Source of the DNA: Clostridia bacterium
Lineage (GTDB): Bacteria; Bacillota; Clostridia; Christensenellales; Aristaeellaceae
Direction of reading: 5' to 3'
DNA length: 64,000 nucleotides
Assembly: GCA_017938695.1 (NCBI GenBank)
Contig: JAGBBA010000072.1
Location: 1 to 64,000, forward strand
The position numbers and the translations under genes were made by a program. Each line of letters begins with the position of its first letter. Positions within the stretch are counted from its first letter, which is position 1. Below are positions 49,211 through 57,818 of this stretch, in pieces. The notes beneath the pieces were generated by a model. It did no database searches. It was not told where the DNA came from and saw nothing but the letters and a program-made list of their open reading frames with translations.

Positions 49211-51043
49211 GTGAAAAAGGGGATAAAGCGGCGGAAGATCTCCCAGACCATGATCACATGGCTGCTGGTGTGTGTTGTGATCGCCTTTGCCATTACCACG
49301 GTCCTTACGCATTCATTGCAAACGCGGCTGTCCGAGCAAAGCACGGAGGAACTGCTGCGGCTGAACATTGAGGACGTCCGGCAGGATATCATCGACGCCT
49401 CCGATAAGAACCTGCTGACCATCGCGCGCAATGTGGCGGCGTATATCAACGCCATTTCAGCGGTGGATCAGGCTTATCTGGAAACGCTGGCGAAAAACTA
49501 TAAGGTCGTTGAGATCAACCTGATCTCGCCCGAAGGCATTATTATCGAAAGCACCTTTGAAGGTTTTGATGGCTATGATATGGCCTCCGGTACGCAGTCG
49601 GGCGAGTTCCTCTGCCTGCTGGAGGACGAAAGGGAGTTTGTTCAGAGCTACCAGCCCATTTCCTGGCAGGCGGATATCTCCCGCAAATATGCCGGCGTCG
49701 CGCTGGACCGGGGCGGATTCGTTCAGGTGGGCTACGACTTTGAGCAGTTTTTCAAGGTGATCAGCGAGAAGGTGGCGGGTACCACCAAAAACCGCCGGGT
49801 GGGCGAGGCTGGCCGCATCATCATCATTGACGAAAGCGGCAAGATCGTCAGCGACCGGGGAAATTACAAAAAAACCTCGCTGGAAATGATCGGCCTGAGC
49901 ATGGACGTGGCCGACATGCCCGAGTGGACGGTGTTTGAGTCAAACGTTTACGATATTCCCTCGTATTGCATGTATGCGTTCTCCGAGGGATATCACATCA
50001 TTTCTGTTTTGCCGCAAAGCGAGGCCACCGTTTCGCGCAACATGGCGGTGCGCACCACCATCTTTATGGAGGCGGGCGTGCTGGCCATGCTTTTCGTGCT
50101 GATTTCCGTGCTGATGAAGTGGATCGTGGTGGATAACCTGCACAGGGTGAATGCGTCCCTGTCCGATATCACGTCGGGCAAGCTGGACACGGTGGTGAAC
50201 GTTCGCTCCCATGTGGAGTTTGACGCACTGTCCAACGACATCAACTCCACCGTGGACACGCTGAAGCGGTATATCGCCGATGCTGCTGCCCGCATCGACG
50301 CGGAGCTGGCCTTTGCCAAGGCCATCCAGCATTCGGCCCTGCCGTCGGTGTTCCCGCCCTATCCGGGCCGCAGGGAATTCGACATCCACGCGGCCATGTT
50401 CACCGCCAAGGAAGTGGGCGGCGACTTCTACGACTTCTATTTTGTGGACGAGGACACCCTGGCCTTCCTGGTGGCGGATGTGTCCGGCAAGGGCATTCCT
50501 GCGGCCATGTTCATGATGCAGTCCAAAACGCTGCTCAAGAGCTTTGCCGAGTCCGGCATGAGCGTGGATGCGGTGTTCACCACCGCCAATGAAAAGCTGT
50601 GCGAGGGCAACGATGCGGGCATGTTCGTTACCGCATGGATGGGTCTGCTCAATGTGAAGACCGGCCAGATGACCTTTGCCAACGCGGGGCATAATCCGCC
50701 GCTTTTGCGCCGCGCAGACGGCAGCTTTGAGTACCTGAAAACCAAGGCGAGCTTTGTGCTGGCCGGCATGGAGGGCATCCGCTACCGCAAAAATGAGTTG
50801 CAGCTGAACCCCGGCGATACCCTCTACCTGTACACCGACGGCGTGACCGAGGCCACCAACGCCGAAGAAAAGCTCTACGGTGATGAACGGCTGCTGACGC
50901 TGCTGAACGGACAGCATGGCGGCACGGCGAAGGATATCTGTGAATCCGTCAAGGCGGATGTGGATGCCTTCGCAGGCGAAGCAGAGCAGTTCGACGACAT
51001 TACCATGCTGTGCCTGACCTATCACGGGGAGGTGTCCCAATGA
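49211..51043 (+). CDS. Membrane PP2C phosphatase with extracellular sensor and HAMP (RsbU/SpoIIE-type)
   Basis: The 610-residue protein has a first membrane segment (about 14-34), an extracellular Cache-like sensor (about 35-275), a second segment (about 281-303), a HAMP region (about 304-358) and a SpoIIE-type PP2C domain (about 375-608; AKEVGGDFYDFYFVD and LVADVSGKGIPAAMFM with metal-binding Asp residues, FANAGHNPPLL, YLYTDGVTEATN, FDDITML). It should dephosphorylate the STAS protein when an outside signal is sensed. It starts with GTG at 49211; the ribosome site (TGGGGA) is weak. Confidence 0.88.
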   Translation: MKKGIKRRKISQTMITWLLVCVVIAFAITTVLTHSLQTRLSEQSTEELLRLNIEDVRQDIIDASDKNLLTIARNVAAYINAISAVDQAYLETLAKNYKVVEINLISPEGIIIESTFEGFDGYDMASGTQSGEFLCLLEDEREFVQSYQPISWQADISRKYAGVALDRGGFVQVGYDFEQFFKVISEKVAGTTKNRRVGEAGRIIIIDESGKIVSDRGNYKKTSLEMIGLSMDVADMPEWTVFESNVYDIPSYCMYAFSEGYHIISVLPQSEATVSRNMAVRTTIFMEAGVLAMLFVLISVLMKWIVVDNLHRVNASLSDITSGKLDTVVNVRSHVEFDALSNDINSTVDTLKRYIADAAARIDAELAFAKAIQHSALPSVFPPYPGRREFDIHAAMFTAKEVGGDFYDFYFVDEDTLAFLVADVSGKGIPAAMFMMQSKTLLKSFAESGMSVDAVFTTANEKLCEGNDAGMFVTAWMGLLNVKTGQMTFANAGHNPPLLRRADGSFEYLKTKASFVLAGMEGIRYRKNELQLNPGDTLYLYTDGVTEATNAEEKLYGDERLLTLLNGQHGGTAKDICESVKADVDAFAGEAEQFDDITMLCLTYHGEVSQ

Positions 51044-51453
51044 AGGAATTGACCATCGCCGCTACGGTGGAAAACATCGAAACCGTGACCGCCTTTGTGG
51101 AGGAGCAGCTGGAAGCCCTGGACTGCCCCGTGAAGGCCCGGATGCAAATCAACATCGCCATCGACGAATTGTTTGGCAACATTGCCCACTATGCCTATAA
51201 CCCGGACGTGGGCGAGGCCACCGTGCGGGTGGAGGTGGTGGAGGAGCCGCTTTCTGTGGTGATCACCTTCATCGACAAGGGCGTGCCCTATGATCCCCTG
51301 GCCGCTGCCGATCCGGACACCAGCCTTCCCGCCGAGGAACGCGCTCTGGGCGGGCTGGGCATCTTCATGGTGAAAAAGAGCATGGACGAGGTCACCTACC
51401 GGTATGAAAACGGCAGCAACATCCTGTCGATCCGAAAGAAACTGAGGAGCTGA
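51040..51453 (+). CDS. RsbW/SpoIIAB-like serine kinase / anti-sigma factor
   Basis: The 137-residue GHKL ATPase-fold protein has the N box ININIAIDELFGNIAHYAY-type helix, the G1 motif FIDKGVPYDP and the G2 region ALGGLGIFMVKKSMDEVTY. Such proteins bind either a sigma factor or the STAS antagonist and phosphorylate the latter. The usual group-3 sigma target is absent from the operon; the nearest sigma is the ECF factor at 57334-57804. Its ATG overlaps the PP2C stop. Confidence 0.88.
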   Translation: MKELTIAATVENIETVTAFVEEQLEALDCPVKARMQINIAIDELFGNIAHYAYNPDVGEATVRVEVVEEPLSVVITFIDKGVPYDPLAAADPDTSLPAEERALGGLGIFMVKKSMDEVTYRYENGSNILSIRKKLRS

Positions 51454-51457
51454 TACC

Positions 51458-51928
51458 ATGAGCAACCTGTTCCGCAAAAAGAGCCTGGACCGCATTTCCT
51501 CCCCTGAGCAGCTCAACGATTATATCCGCGTGTCCACCCCTTCGGTGTGGATGCTGCTGACCGCCGTTGTGATCCTGCTGGTGGGGGTATGCGTGTGGGG
51601 CGTGTTCGGGCATATGGACACGGTGCTGCCCGCTGTTGCCGTGGCGGAAAACGGCACTGTGACCGCCTATGTGAAGGAAGCGGATGCGGACAAGGTTTTG
51701 CTGGAAGCAGCGATTTCCGTGGGCGGCGCGGAGGGCAGGGTGCTGGCCATCGGCACTCAGCCTGTGCAGGTGGATGACACCTTCACCGAGTACATGCGCC
51801 ATGTGGGCGGCTTGCAGCAGGGCGAGTGGGTCTATCCCGTTACGCTGGATGCAGCCTGCGCCGACGGCGTGTATGCTGCGCAGATCGTCATTGACAGCGT
51901 ATCGCCCATGTCCTTCGTGCTGAATTGA
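51458..51928 (+). CDS. Short NHLM-type HlyD-like secretion accessory protein
   Basis: The 156-residue protein begins with the conserved NHLM HlyD start (RKKSLDRISSPEQLNDYIRV), one membrane segment (about 30-50) and a small extracellular beta region (55-156). Family members usually exceed 400 residues and carry a coiled-coil hairpin and lipoyl domain; both are missing here. The gene fits tightly between the RsbW-like and peptidase-ABC genes (4 and 8 base gaps), so it is probably functional as a minimal adaptor. Confidence 0.75.
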   Translation: MSNLFRKKSLDRISSPEQLNDYIRVSTPSVWMLLTAVVILLVGVCVWGVFGHMDTVLPAVAVAENGTVTAYVKEADADKVLLEAAISVGGAEGRVLAIGTQPVQVDDTFTEYMRHVGGLQQGEWVYPVTLDAACADGVYAAQIVIDSVSPMSFVLN

Positions 51929-51936
51929 GGTGCGCC

Positions 51937-54117
51937 ATGGCTAATGCAAAGAACATCAAGCAGCCCGTGACCCAGGGCGCGGCCAAGGTGCCGGTGGTCA
52001 TGCAGATGGAGGCACTGGAGTGCGGTGCCGCCTCGCTGACCATGGTGCTGGCCTATTATGACAAGTGGATCCCCCTGGAGCAGGTGCGCGCCGACTGCGG
52101 CGTCAGCCGGGACGGCTCCAATGCCAAGAATGTGCTCCGTGCGGCCCGCAGCTACGGCCTCATCGCCAAGGGCTACCGCATGGAGCCGGACGATCTGAAG
52201 AAAAACGGCAAGTTTCCCTGCCTCATCCACTGGAATTTCAACCACTTTGTGGTGCTGTGCGGCTTCCGGGGCGACAAGGCCGTTCTCAACGACCCCGCCC
52301 AGGGCAATTATAGTGTGTCCATGGAGGTTTTCGATAAGTCCTTCACCGGCATCTGCCTGATGTTTGAGCCCGGCGAGGGCTTCGAACCCGGCGGCAAGCC
52401 CAAGAGCGTATTGGCCTTTGCCCGCCAGCGCATGAAGGGCACTGGCGAGGCCGTGGCCTTCACCATCATTACCGCAGTGATTGCCTCCCTGCTGGGGATC
52501 ATCCAGCCGGGCTTTTCCCGTGTGTTTCTCGACCGCCTGCTCACCGGCACCAACCCGGAATGGGTCACGCCCTTCCTGTGGGCGTTGGCCGGCCTGTCCA
52601 TCGTGCAGATCATCATTGCCTTCATCCAGGCGTTTTATGCCGCCCGCATCAATGGCAAGATCGCCGCAGTGGGCAGCACCACCTACATGTGGAAGGTGCT
52701 GCAGCTGCCCATGGAGTTCTTCTCCCAGCGCATGGCGGGCGATATCCAGCAGCGCAAGGGCACCAATGCGTCCATCGCGGCGAGCCTGGTCAGCACCTTT
52801 GCGCCCCTGGTGATCCAGGCGGCGATGATGGTGTTCTACCTGGTGGTGATGCTGCGTTACAGCGTGCTGCTGACGCTGGTGGGCATTGCCTCCATCGTGA
52901 TCAACATGGCCATGTCCCGCATCATTTCCCGCAAGCGGGTGAACATCACCCGGGTGCAGATGCGCGACGCAGGCAAACTTTCCGGCACCACGGTGGCGGG
53001 CATCGAGATGATCGAAACCATCAAGGCCAGCGGTGCGGAGAACGGCTTTTTTGAAAAGTGGTCGGGCTACCAGGCCAGCGTGAACCTGCAGGAGGTGCGC
53101 TTCAGCAAGCTCAACCAATACCTGGGCCTTGTGCCGCAGATCGTTTCCACCCTGACCAACACCGCCGTGACCATTCTGGGCGTGTATCTGGTGATGGAGG
53201 GCTCCTTTACCATCGGCATGGTGATGGCGTTCCAGGGGTTCCTGGCTTCCTTTATGGCACCGGCGCAGCAGCTGCTTTCTGCCGGGCAGACCCTGCAGGA
53301 GATGCGCACCCAGATGGAGCGCATCGAGGACGTGATGCAGTATCCCTCCGACGTGGTGTACCAAAGCCAGGGCGAGGAGGACGAAACCTATCAGAAGCTT
53401 TCCGGTGCCATCGAAATGAAAAACGTGACCTTCGGCTACTCCCGCCTGGCGGAGCCGCTGATCCAGGACTTCAACCTGACGCTGAAGCCCGGCAGCCGCG
53501 TGGCCTTTGTGGGAACCTCCGGCTGCGGCAAGTCTACTCTGTCCAAGCTGATCTCTGGCTTGTACCAGCCCTGGAGCGGCCAGATCCTTTTCGACGGCAA
53601 GCCCATGACCGCCATCGACCGCAGCGTGTTCACCGGCTCCCTGGCGGTGGTGGATCAGGACATCATCCTGTTTGAAGATACCATTGCCAACAACATCAAG
53701 ATGTGGGATAACTCCATCGAGGATTTTGAGATGATCATGGCTGCCCGGGATGCCCAGCTCCATGAGGATATCATGCAGCGCGACGGTGGCTACAACTACC
53801 GCATCACCGAGGGCGGCAAGGACTTTTCCGGCGGCCAGCGGCAGCGCATCGAAATCGCCCGCGTGCTGGCCCAGGACCCCACCATCATCATCCTGGACGA
53901 AGCCACCTCCGCCCTGGATGCCCGCACGGAATACAACGTGGTGAAGTCCATCAAGGATCGCGGCATCACCTGCATTGTGGTGGCGCACCGGCTTTCCACC
54001 ATCCGGGATTGCGACGAGATCATTGTGATGGACCGGGGCCAGGTGGTGGAGCGCGGCACCCATGAGGAACTGTACGCGCTGAACGGATTCTATACCAAGC
54101 TGGTGTGCAGCGAGTAA
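51937..54117 (+). CDS. NHLM-type peptidase-containing ABC exporter (C39 peptidase, permease, ATPase)
   Basis: The 726-residue protein has an N-terminal C39 peptidase (Cys29 in ALECGAASL, His103 in FNHFVV, Asp119), six membrane segments (about 165-440) and an ATP-binding domain with Walker A GTSGCGKST, signature FSGGQRQRIEIAR and Walker B IIILDEATSALD. It should cut leader peptides after their double glycine and export the cores; the GG-leader peptides at 48395 and 56391-58576 are the obvious substrates. The ATG at 51937 is preferred to a TTG 12 bases upstream. Confidence 0.93.
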   Translation: MANAKNIKQPVTQGAAKVPVVMQMEALECGAASLTMVLAYYDKWIPLEQVRADCGVSRDGSNAKNVLRAARSYGLIAKGYRMEPDDLKKNGKFPCLIHWNFNHFVVLCGFRGDKAVLNDPAQGNYSVSMEVFDKSFTGICLMFEPGEGFEPGGKPKSVLAFARQRMKGTGEAVAFTIITAVIASLLGIIQPGFSRVFLDRLLTGTNPEWVTPFLWALAGLSIVQIIIAFIQAFYAARINGKIAAVGSTTYMWKVLQLPMEFFSQRMAGDIQQRKGTNASIAASLVSTFAPLVIQAAMMVFYLVVMLRYSVLLTLVGIASIVINMAMSRIISRKRVNITRVQMRDAGKLSGTTVAGIEMIETIKASGAENGFFEKWSGYQASVNLQEVRFSKLNQYLGLVPQIVSTLTNTAVTILGVYLVMEGSFTIGMVMAFQGFLASFMAPAQQLLSAGQTLQEMRTQMERIEDVMQYPSDVVYQSQGEEDETYQKLSGAIEMKNVTFGYSRLAEPLIQDFNLTLKPGSRVAFVGTSGCGKSTLSKLISGLYQPWSGQILFDGKPMTAIDRSVFTGSLAVVDQDIILFEDTIANNIKMWDNSIEDFEMIMAARDAQLHEDIMQRDGGYNYRITEGGKDFSGGQRQRIEIARVLAQDPTIIILDEATSALDARTEYNVVKSIKDRGITCIVVAHRLSTIRDCDEIIVMDRGQVVERGTHEELYALNGFYTKLVCSE

Positions 54118-54133
54118 AGGGGGGACGAAGGAT

Positions 54134-56317
54134 ATGGGTTGGTTTGACGAGCAGATCAAGCAGCGCAAGCAAAGCGACGACCAGCTGTTTGAAGAAGCCT
54201 TCGTCCGTATTGCGGATGCGGTGCTGGGCACCAAGATGTCCGCTGCCTACCAGAGCGACGAGGCCAAGGCCAGCGGCGAGATCGGCGAAATTCTGAAATA
54301 CTACAAGATCAAGCCCCGGGAGGTGCCCGACACCGTCAAGGGCCTGGATGACCGGCTGGAATACCTGCTGCGGCCCCATGGCATCATGCGGCGCAATGTG
54401 CAGCTGCAAGCAGGCTGGTACAAGGATGCCATCGGTGCCATGCTGGCCCGCCGCAAGGACGACGGCAGCGTGGTGGCACTGATCCCCAAGGGGCTGACGG
54501 GCTATGCCTATTATGATGCGCAGGCTGTCCAGTGGGTGAAGGTCGGCCGGAAAAACGAAGCACTCTTCGACGATGAGGCCATCTGCTTCTACAAGCCTTT
54601 TCCGCTGACGAAGCTGACCGTGCCGACGCTGATGCGCTACATTGCAGGCTGCCTTGACCGGGCGGATATCGTGCTGGTGGTGCTGTCCACTTTTCTGGTG
54701 TCGCTGGTGGGCCTGCTGACGCCCCGCCTGACGGCCCTGCTCTTTGGCCCGGTGGCCATGAGCGGCAGCGTCCGGCTGCTGCTGGCCCTGGCGGTGTTCA
54801 TGGTCAGCGTATCGGTGAGCCAGCTGCTGCTGGGTTCCATCAAAACGCTGCTGTCCGGGCGCATCACCACCAAGCTGAACCTCTCCGTGCAGGCGGCAAC
54901 GATGATGCGCATCCTGTCCCTGCCGGCAGAGTTCTTCAAGCAGTGGTCCAGCGGCGAGCTGGCCAGCCGCGCCCAGCAGATCCAGTCCCTGTGCCAGATG
55001 CTGGTGTCCGCGGTGCTGAACACGGGCCTTACCTCCCTGTTCTCTTTGATGTATATAACGCAGATTTTCGCCTTTGCCCCGGCATTGGTGGTGCCTGCGC
55101 TTGTGATCATTCTGGTCACGCTGGCGTTTTCCATCTGCACCACGCTGTATCAGACGAAGATCACCCGCAGACAGATGGAACTCTCCGCCCAGGAAAGCGG
55201 CATGAGCTACGCGCTGATCACCGGCATCCAGAAGATCAAGCTTTCCGGCGCGGAAAAGCGCGCCTATGCCCGCTGGTCTGGCCTGTATGCTGACCAGGTG
55301 GCCATGACCTACAATCCGCCCCTTTTCCTGCGGCTGAACAGCGTGATCTCCACCGCCATTTCCCTGGCGGGCACGCTGGTGATGTATACGATGGCCCTGC
55401 AAAGCGGCGTGGGTGTTTCGGATTACTATGCCTTCACCTCGGCCTATGGCATGGTCAGCGGTGCGTTCATGTCCCTGTCGGGCATCGCCATGACGGTGGC
55501 TCAGTTCAAGCCCGTGATGGCCATGGCCAAGCCCATCATGGACGCGGAGCCCGAGGTTTCCGAGGGCAAGCAGGTGATCGAGCGCATTTCCGGTGCCATT
55601 GAGGTGAACAACGTGTCCTTCCGCTACCGGGAGGATATGCCTCTGGTGCTGGATGACCTGTCCCTGAAGATCAAGCCCGGCCAGTATGTGGCCATCGTGG
55701 GCAGCACCGGCTGCGGCAAGTCCACGCTGATGCGCATCCTGCTGGGGTTTGAAAAGCCGCAAAAGGGCGCGGTGTACTACAACGGCAAGGATCTGAATAC
55801 CATCGACCTGAAATCCCTGCGCCGCAAGATCGGCGTGGTGATGCAAAACGGCAAGCTGTTCCAGGGCGATATTTATTCCAACATTGTGATCTCCGCGCCC
55901 CAGCTGACCCTCGACCAGGCCTGGGAGGCCGCCGAAATGGCTGGCATTGCCGAGGACATCCGCCGGATGCCCATGGGCATGCACACCATCATTTCCGAGG
56001 GCTCGGGCGGTATTTCCGGCGGCCAGCGTCAGCGGCTGATGATCGCCCGGGCCATCGCCCCCAAGCCCAAGATCCTCATGTTTGACGAGGCGACCTCCGC
56101 CCTGGACAACATCACCCAGAAGACGGTTTCCGACTCCCTGGAAAAGCTCAAGTGTACCCGTATCGTGATTGCCCACCGGCTCAGTACCATCAAGAACTGC
56201 GACAGGATCATCTACCTGGAGAAGGGCCGCATTGTGGAAGACGGCACCTACGACGAGTTGATTGCCCTGAACGGCAGGTTTGCCGAGCTGGTGGAGCGGC
56301 AGCGGCTGGACCAATAA
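54134..56317 (+). CDS. NHLM-type ABC exporter, second subunit (permease/ATPase)
   Basis: The 727-residue protein has a unique N-terminal domain of about 170 residues without a peptidase active site, six membrane segments (about 175-450) and an ATPase domain with Walker A GSTGCGKSTLMR, signature ISGGQRQRLMIAR and Walker B ILMFDEATSALD. It pairs with the upstream peptidase-ABC protein, probably as a heterodimer. An ECF-type promoter begins 12 bases after its stop. Confidence 0.93.
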   Translation: MGWFDEQIKQRKQSDDQLFEEAFVRIADAVLGTKMSAAYQSDEAKASGEIGEILKYYKIKPREVPDTVKGLDDRLEYLLRPHGIMRRNVQLQAGWYKDAIGAMLARRKDDGSVVALIPKGLTGYAYYDAQAVQWVKVGRKNEALFDDEAICFYKPFPLTKLTVPTLMRYIAGCLDRADIVLVVLSTFLVSLVGLLTPRLTALLFGPVAMSGSVRLLLALAVFMVSVSVSQLLLGSIKTLLSGRITTKLNLSVQAATMMRILSLPAEFFKQWSSGELASRAQQIQSLCQMLVSAVLNTGLTSLFSLMYITQIFAFAPALVVPALVIILVTLAFSICTTLYQTKITRRQMELSAQESGMSYALITGIQKIKLSGAEKRAYARWSGLYADQVAMTYNPPLFLRLNSVISTAISLAGTLVMYTMALQSGVGVSDYYAFTSAYGMVSGAFMSLSGIAMTVAQFKPVMAMAKPIMDAEPEVSEGKQVIERISGAIEVNNVSFRYREDMPLVLDDLSLKIKPGQYVAIVGSTGCGKSTLMRILLGFEKPQKGAVYYNGKDLNTIDLKSLRRKIGVVMQNGKLFQGDIYSNIVISAPQLTLDQAWEAAEMAGIAEDIRRMPMGMHTIISEGSGGISGGQRQRLMIARAIAPKPKILMFDEATSALDNITQKTVSDSLEKLKCTRIVIAHRLSTIKNCDRIIYLEKGRIVEDGTYDELIALNGRFAELVERQRLDQ

Positions 56318-56329
56318 TGGTTCCAGGGT

Positions 56330-56357
56330 TATACCGAACGTTATGCCTGATCGTATC
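56330..56357 (+). promoter_or_regulatory. Shared ECF-type promoter, copy for the peptide 2 operon
   Basis: TATACC (56330-56335), a 16-base spacer and CGTATC (56352-56357) precede AATAGACAAAGAAACACAAG and the ribosome site. It would drive peptides 2-5 and the ECF sigma gene, giving autoregulation. Confidence 0.65.
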
Positions 56358-56390
56358 AATAGACAAAGAAACACAAGGGAGGGCAGAAAC

Positions 56391-56645
56391 ATGGACAACA
56401 AAGAGGCAAAGAAGGTTGCCCCGGAAGCCATGAACGACGACGCATTGGAAGCTGTCGCAGGCGGAAGCGACCCTGCCCAGCCGATGGTCTGCAAATGCTG
56501 TGGAGCTACGGAAAATGTGTTCATCGAAACCCAGCTGTGTTATCCGTGCCAGGTCGCAGAGATCACAAAAAAACACAATGGGAAGTTGCCCCAGGCACCC
56601 AGCAACAATCCTGAGGTGATAGTTAGTCTTGCGAAGAGTCAATAA
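56391..56645 (+). CDS. Double-glycine leader peptide with CxCC/CxxC core (peptide 2)
   Basis: The 84-residue peptide has a 25-residue leader ending MNDDALEAVAGG. The 59-residue core starts SDPAQPMVCKCCGATEN and has CYPC 15 residues later, a zinc-knuckle-like arrangement with one additional Cys, then a Cys-free tail. GGGAGGG precedes the ATG. It is the first gene behind the second shared promoter. No known bacteriocin family was recognised. Confidence 0.75.
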   Translation: MDNKEAKKVAPEAMNDDALEAVAGGSDPAQPMVCKCCGATENVFIETQLCYPCQVAEITKKHNGKLPQAPSNNPEVIVSLAKSQ

Positions 56646-56665
56646 GAACAGCAGGAGGAAGCCGC

Positions 56666-56845
56666 ATGGAATGCAAGAAGATCCATTGCCCCGAAGCCGA
56701 AGCGTTGAACGATGAGCTGCTGGCCTCTGTTTCCGGCGGCACAGCGGACACGGAGGCGGAAGTAATAGCTGAAACACCGAAAAAGACCGAGGAAGACGTG
56801 CAGATGGTGGAATCCAAGGTGGGTGCTTTGCAAGTAGATTTATAA
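56666..56845 (+). CDS. Small double-glycine leader peptide with acidic, Cys-free core (peptide 3)
   Basis: The 59-residue peptide has a 25-residue leader ending LNDELLASVSGG, with two cysteines inside the leader (MECKKIHC). The 34-residue core is acidic and Cys-free (TADTEAEVIAETPKKTEED then a short hydrophobic end). GCAGGAGGAAG precedes the ATG by 5 to 8 bases. It lies 20 bases after peptide 2 in the same operon. Confidence 0.7.
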   Translation: MECKKIHCPEAEALNDELLASVSGGTADTEAEVIAETPKKTEEDVQMVESKVGALQVDL

Positions 56846-56880
56846 CTGCTGTCAGAAGTGCATAGAAGGAGGCAATATGC

Positions 56881-57144
56881 ATGGAAAACAAGGAAATCAG
56901 AAAGACCGCAGCAGAACTGAGCGATGATCAGCTGGCGCAGGCCAATGGCGGAACCACCAATACGAATATGTACTATCTGCCGTTAAGCGATGTCGAGCTT
57001 ACCATGGAAACACCGGAACTGCAGGACGACCAGCTGGTGCAGGTCACCGGCGGTGCCTTTGGCGCTCCGGTCAATTGCCCCGTGTGCGGAAGGACCATGA
57101 GGGAAGGTATTGAGCATGGAAAAGAAATTAGCCCACCTTTTTGA
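56881..57144 (+). CDS. Precursor peptide with two tandem double-glycine leader motifs (peptide 4)
   Basis: The 87-residue peptide contains two leader-type motifs: AAELSDDQLAQANGG ending at residue 24 and PELQDDQLVQVTGG ending at residue 58. Cutting at both would release a 34-residue peptide (25-58, starting TTNTNMYYLPL) and a 29-residue C-terminal peptide (AFGAPVNCPVCGRTM...) with one CxxC pair. A good AAGGAGG precedes the ATG. The 3' end overlaps the next reading frame by 29 bases. Confidence 0.75.
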   Translation: MENKEIRKTAAELSDDQLAQANGGTTNTNMYYLPLSDVELTMETPELQDDQLVQVTGGAFGAPVNCPVCGRTMREGIEHGKEISPPF

Positions 57145-57340
57145 CCAGCAGCGTTTTCAGCCAAATGCAAGGCTGACGGGCATCATTCATGATGTGGAAA
57201 GCCGCTATGGTACAGAGCTGGAGGAAAACGACCTTGAGCTTGTCAGTGCAGCGGGAACAAACACCGTACCCACGGTTCAGGTGGATGTCTTGCTGGGACG
57301 GCATGCTATCCCCGAGAATGAGGAGCGACCGAAATGGTAA
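57116..57340 (+). CDS. Small peptide with leader-like motif, upstream of and coupled to the sigma gene (peptide 5)
   Basis: The 74-residue peptide has no double glycine but carries ELEENDLELVSAAG (34-47), similar in pattern to the neighbouring leaders with Ala-Gly at the cleavage position, then a 27-residue tail without Cys. It overlaps peptide 4 by 29 bases and the ECF sigma gene by 7 bases, so all three are translationally coupled. It could be a divergent precursor or a small regulator of the sigma factor; the sequence does not decide. Confidence 0.6.
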   Translation: MEKKLAHLFDQQRFQPNARLTGIIHDVESRYGTELEENDLELVSAAGTNTVPTVQVDVLLGRHAIPENEERPKW

Positions 57341-57804
57341 CTGCTCAGCAAATTTATGAAGAGTACCACCCCAAGGTGCACGCCTATGTGCGCGGCAAGA
57401 TACAGGATCCCCACGAAGCGGAGGATCTTGTTTCTGCTGTTTTTCTGAAAGTGGTGCAGAAGCTGGACAGCTATGACCCCGCCAAGGCGTCCCTGTCCAC
57501 CTGGATCTACACCATCACCCGCAACACGGTGACGGATTACTTCCGCACCCACCGCACCATGGTGGCATTCGAGGACTGGATGGTAGACGAACCCGCTCCC
57601 TTCCCGCTGGCGGATGATGCGCTGGACGGCCTGGCGGATGCTCTGCTGACCCTGAAGGAGAAGGAGCGCGACCTGGTCATTCTGCACTACTACCAGGGCT
57701 ATACCCTGAAGGCCGTGGCGGAAAAGATGCGCATGTCCTACATCAACGCCAAGGTGATCCACAAAAAGGCACTGACCAGCCTGCGGATGACCCTGGGCGG
57801 GTGA
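57334..57804 (+). CDS. ECF-family sigma factor of the peptide island
   Basis: The 156-residue protein has sigma region 2 (about 5-72; EAEDLVSAVFLKVVQKLDSY, STWIYTITRNTVTDYFR) and region 4 (about 100-152; LTLKEKERDLVILHYYQGYT, AVAEKMRMSYINAKV). It lies inside the precursor gene group. Its start overlaps the previous stop (ATGGTAA). The most economical inference is that it recognises the TATACC/CGTATC promoters found before three precursor genes, one of which leads its own operon. No classical transmembrane anti-sigma gene is beside it. Confidence 0.85.
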   Translation: MVTAQQIYEEYHPKVHAYVRGKIQDPHEAEDLVSAVFLKVVQKLDSYDPAKASLSTWIYTITRNTVTDYFRTHRTMVAFEDWMVDEPAPFPLADDALDGLADALLTLKEKERDLVILHYYQGYTLKAVAEKMRMSYINAKVIHKKALTSLRMTLGG

Positions 57805-57818
57805 TTTTCCGCTGCGGA

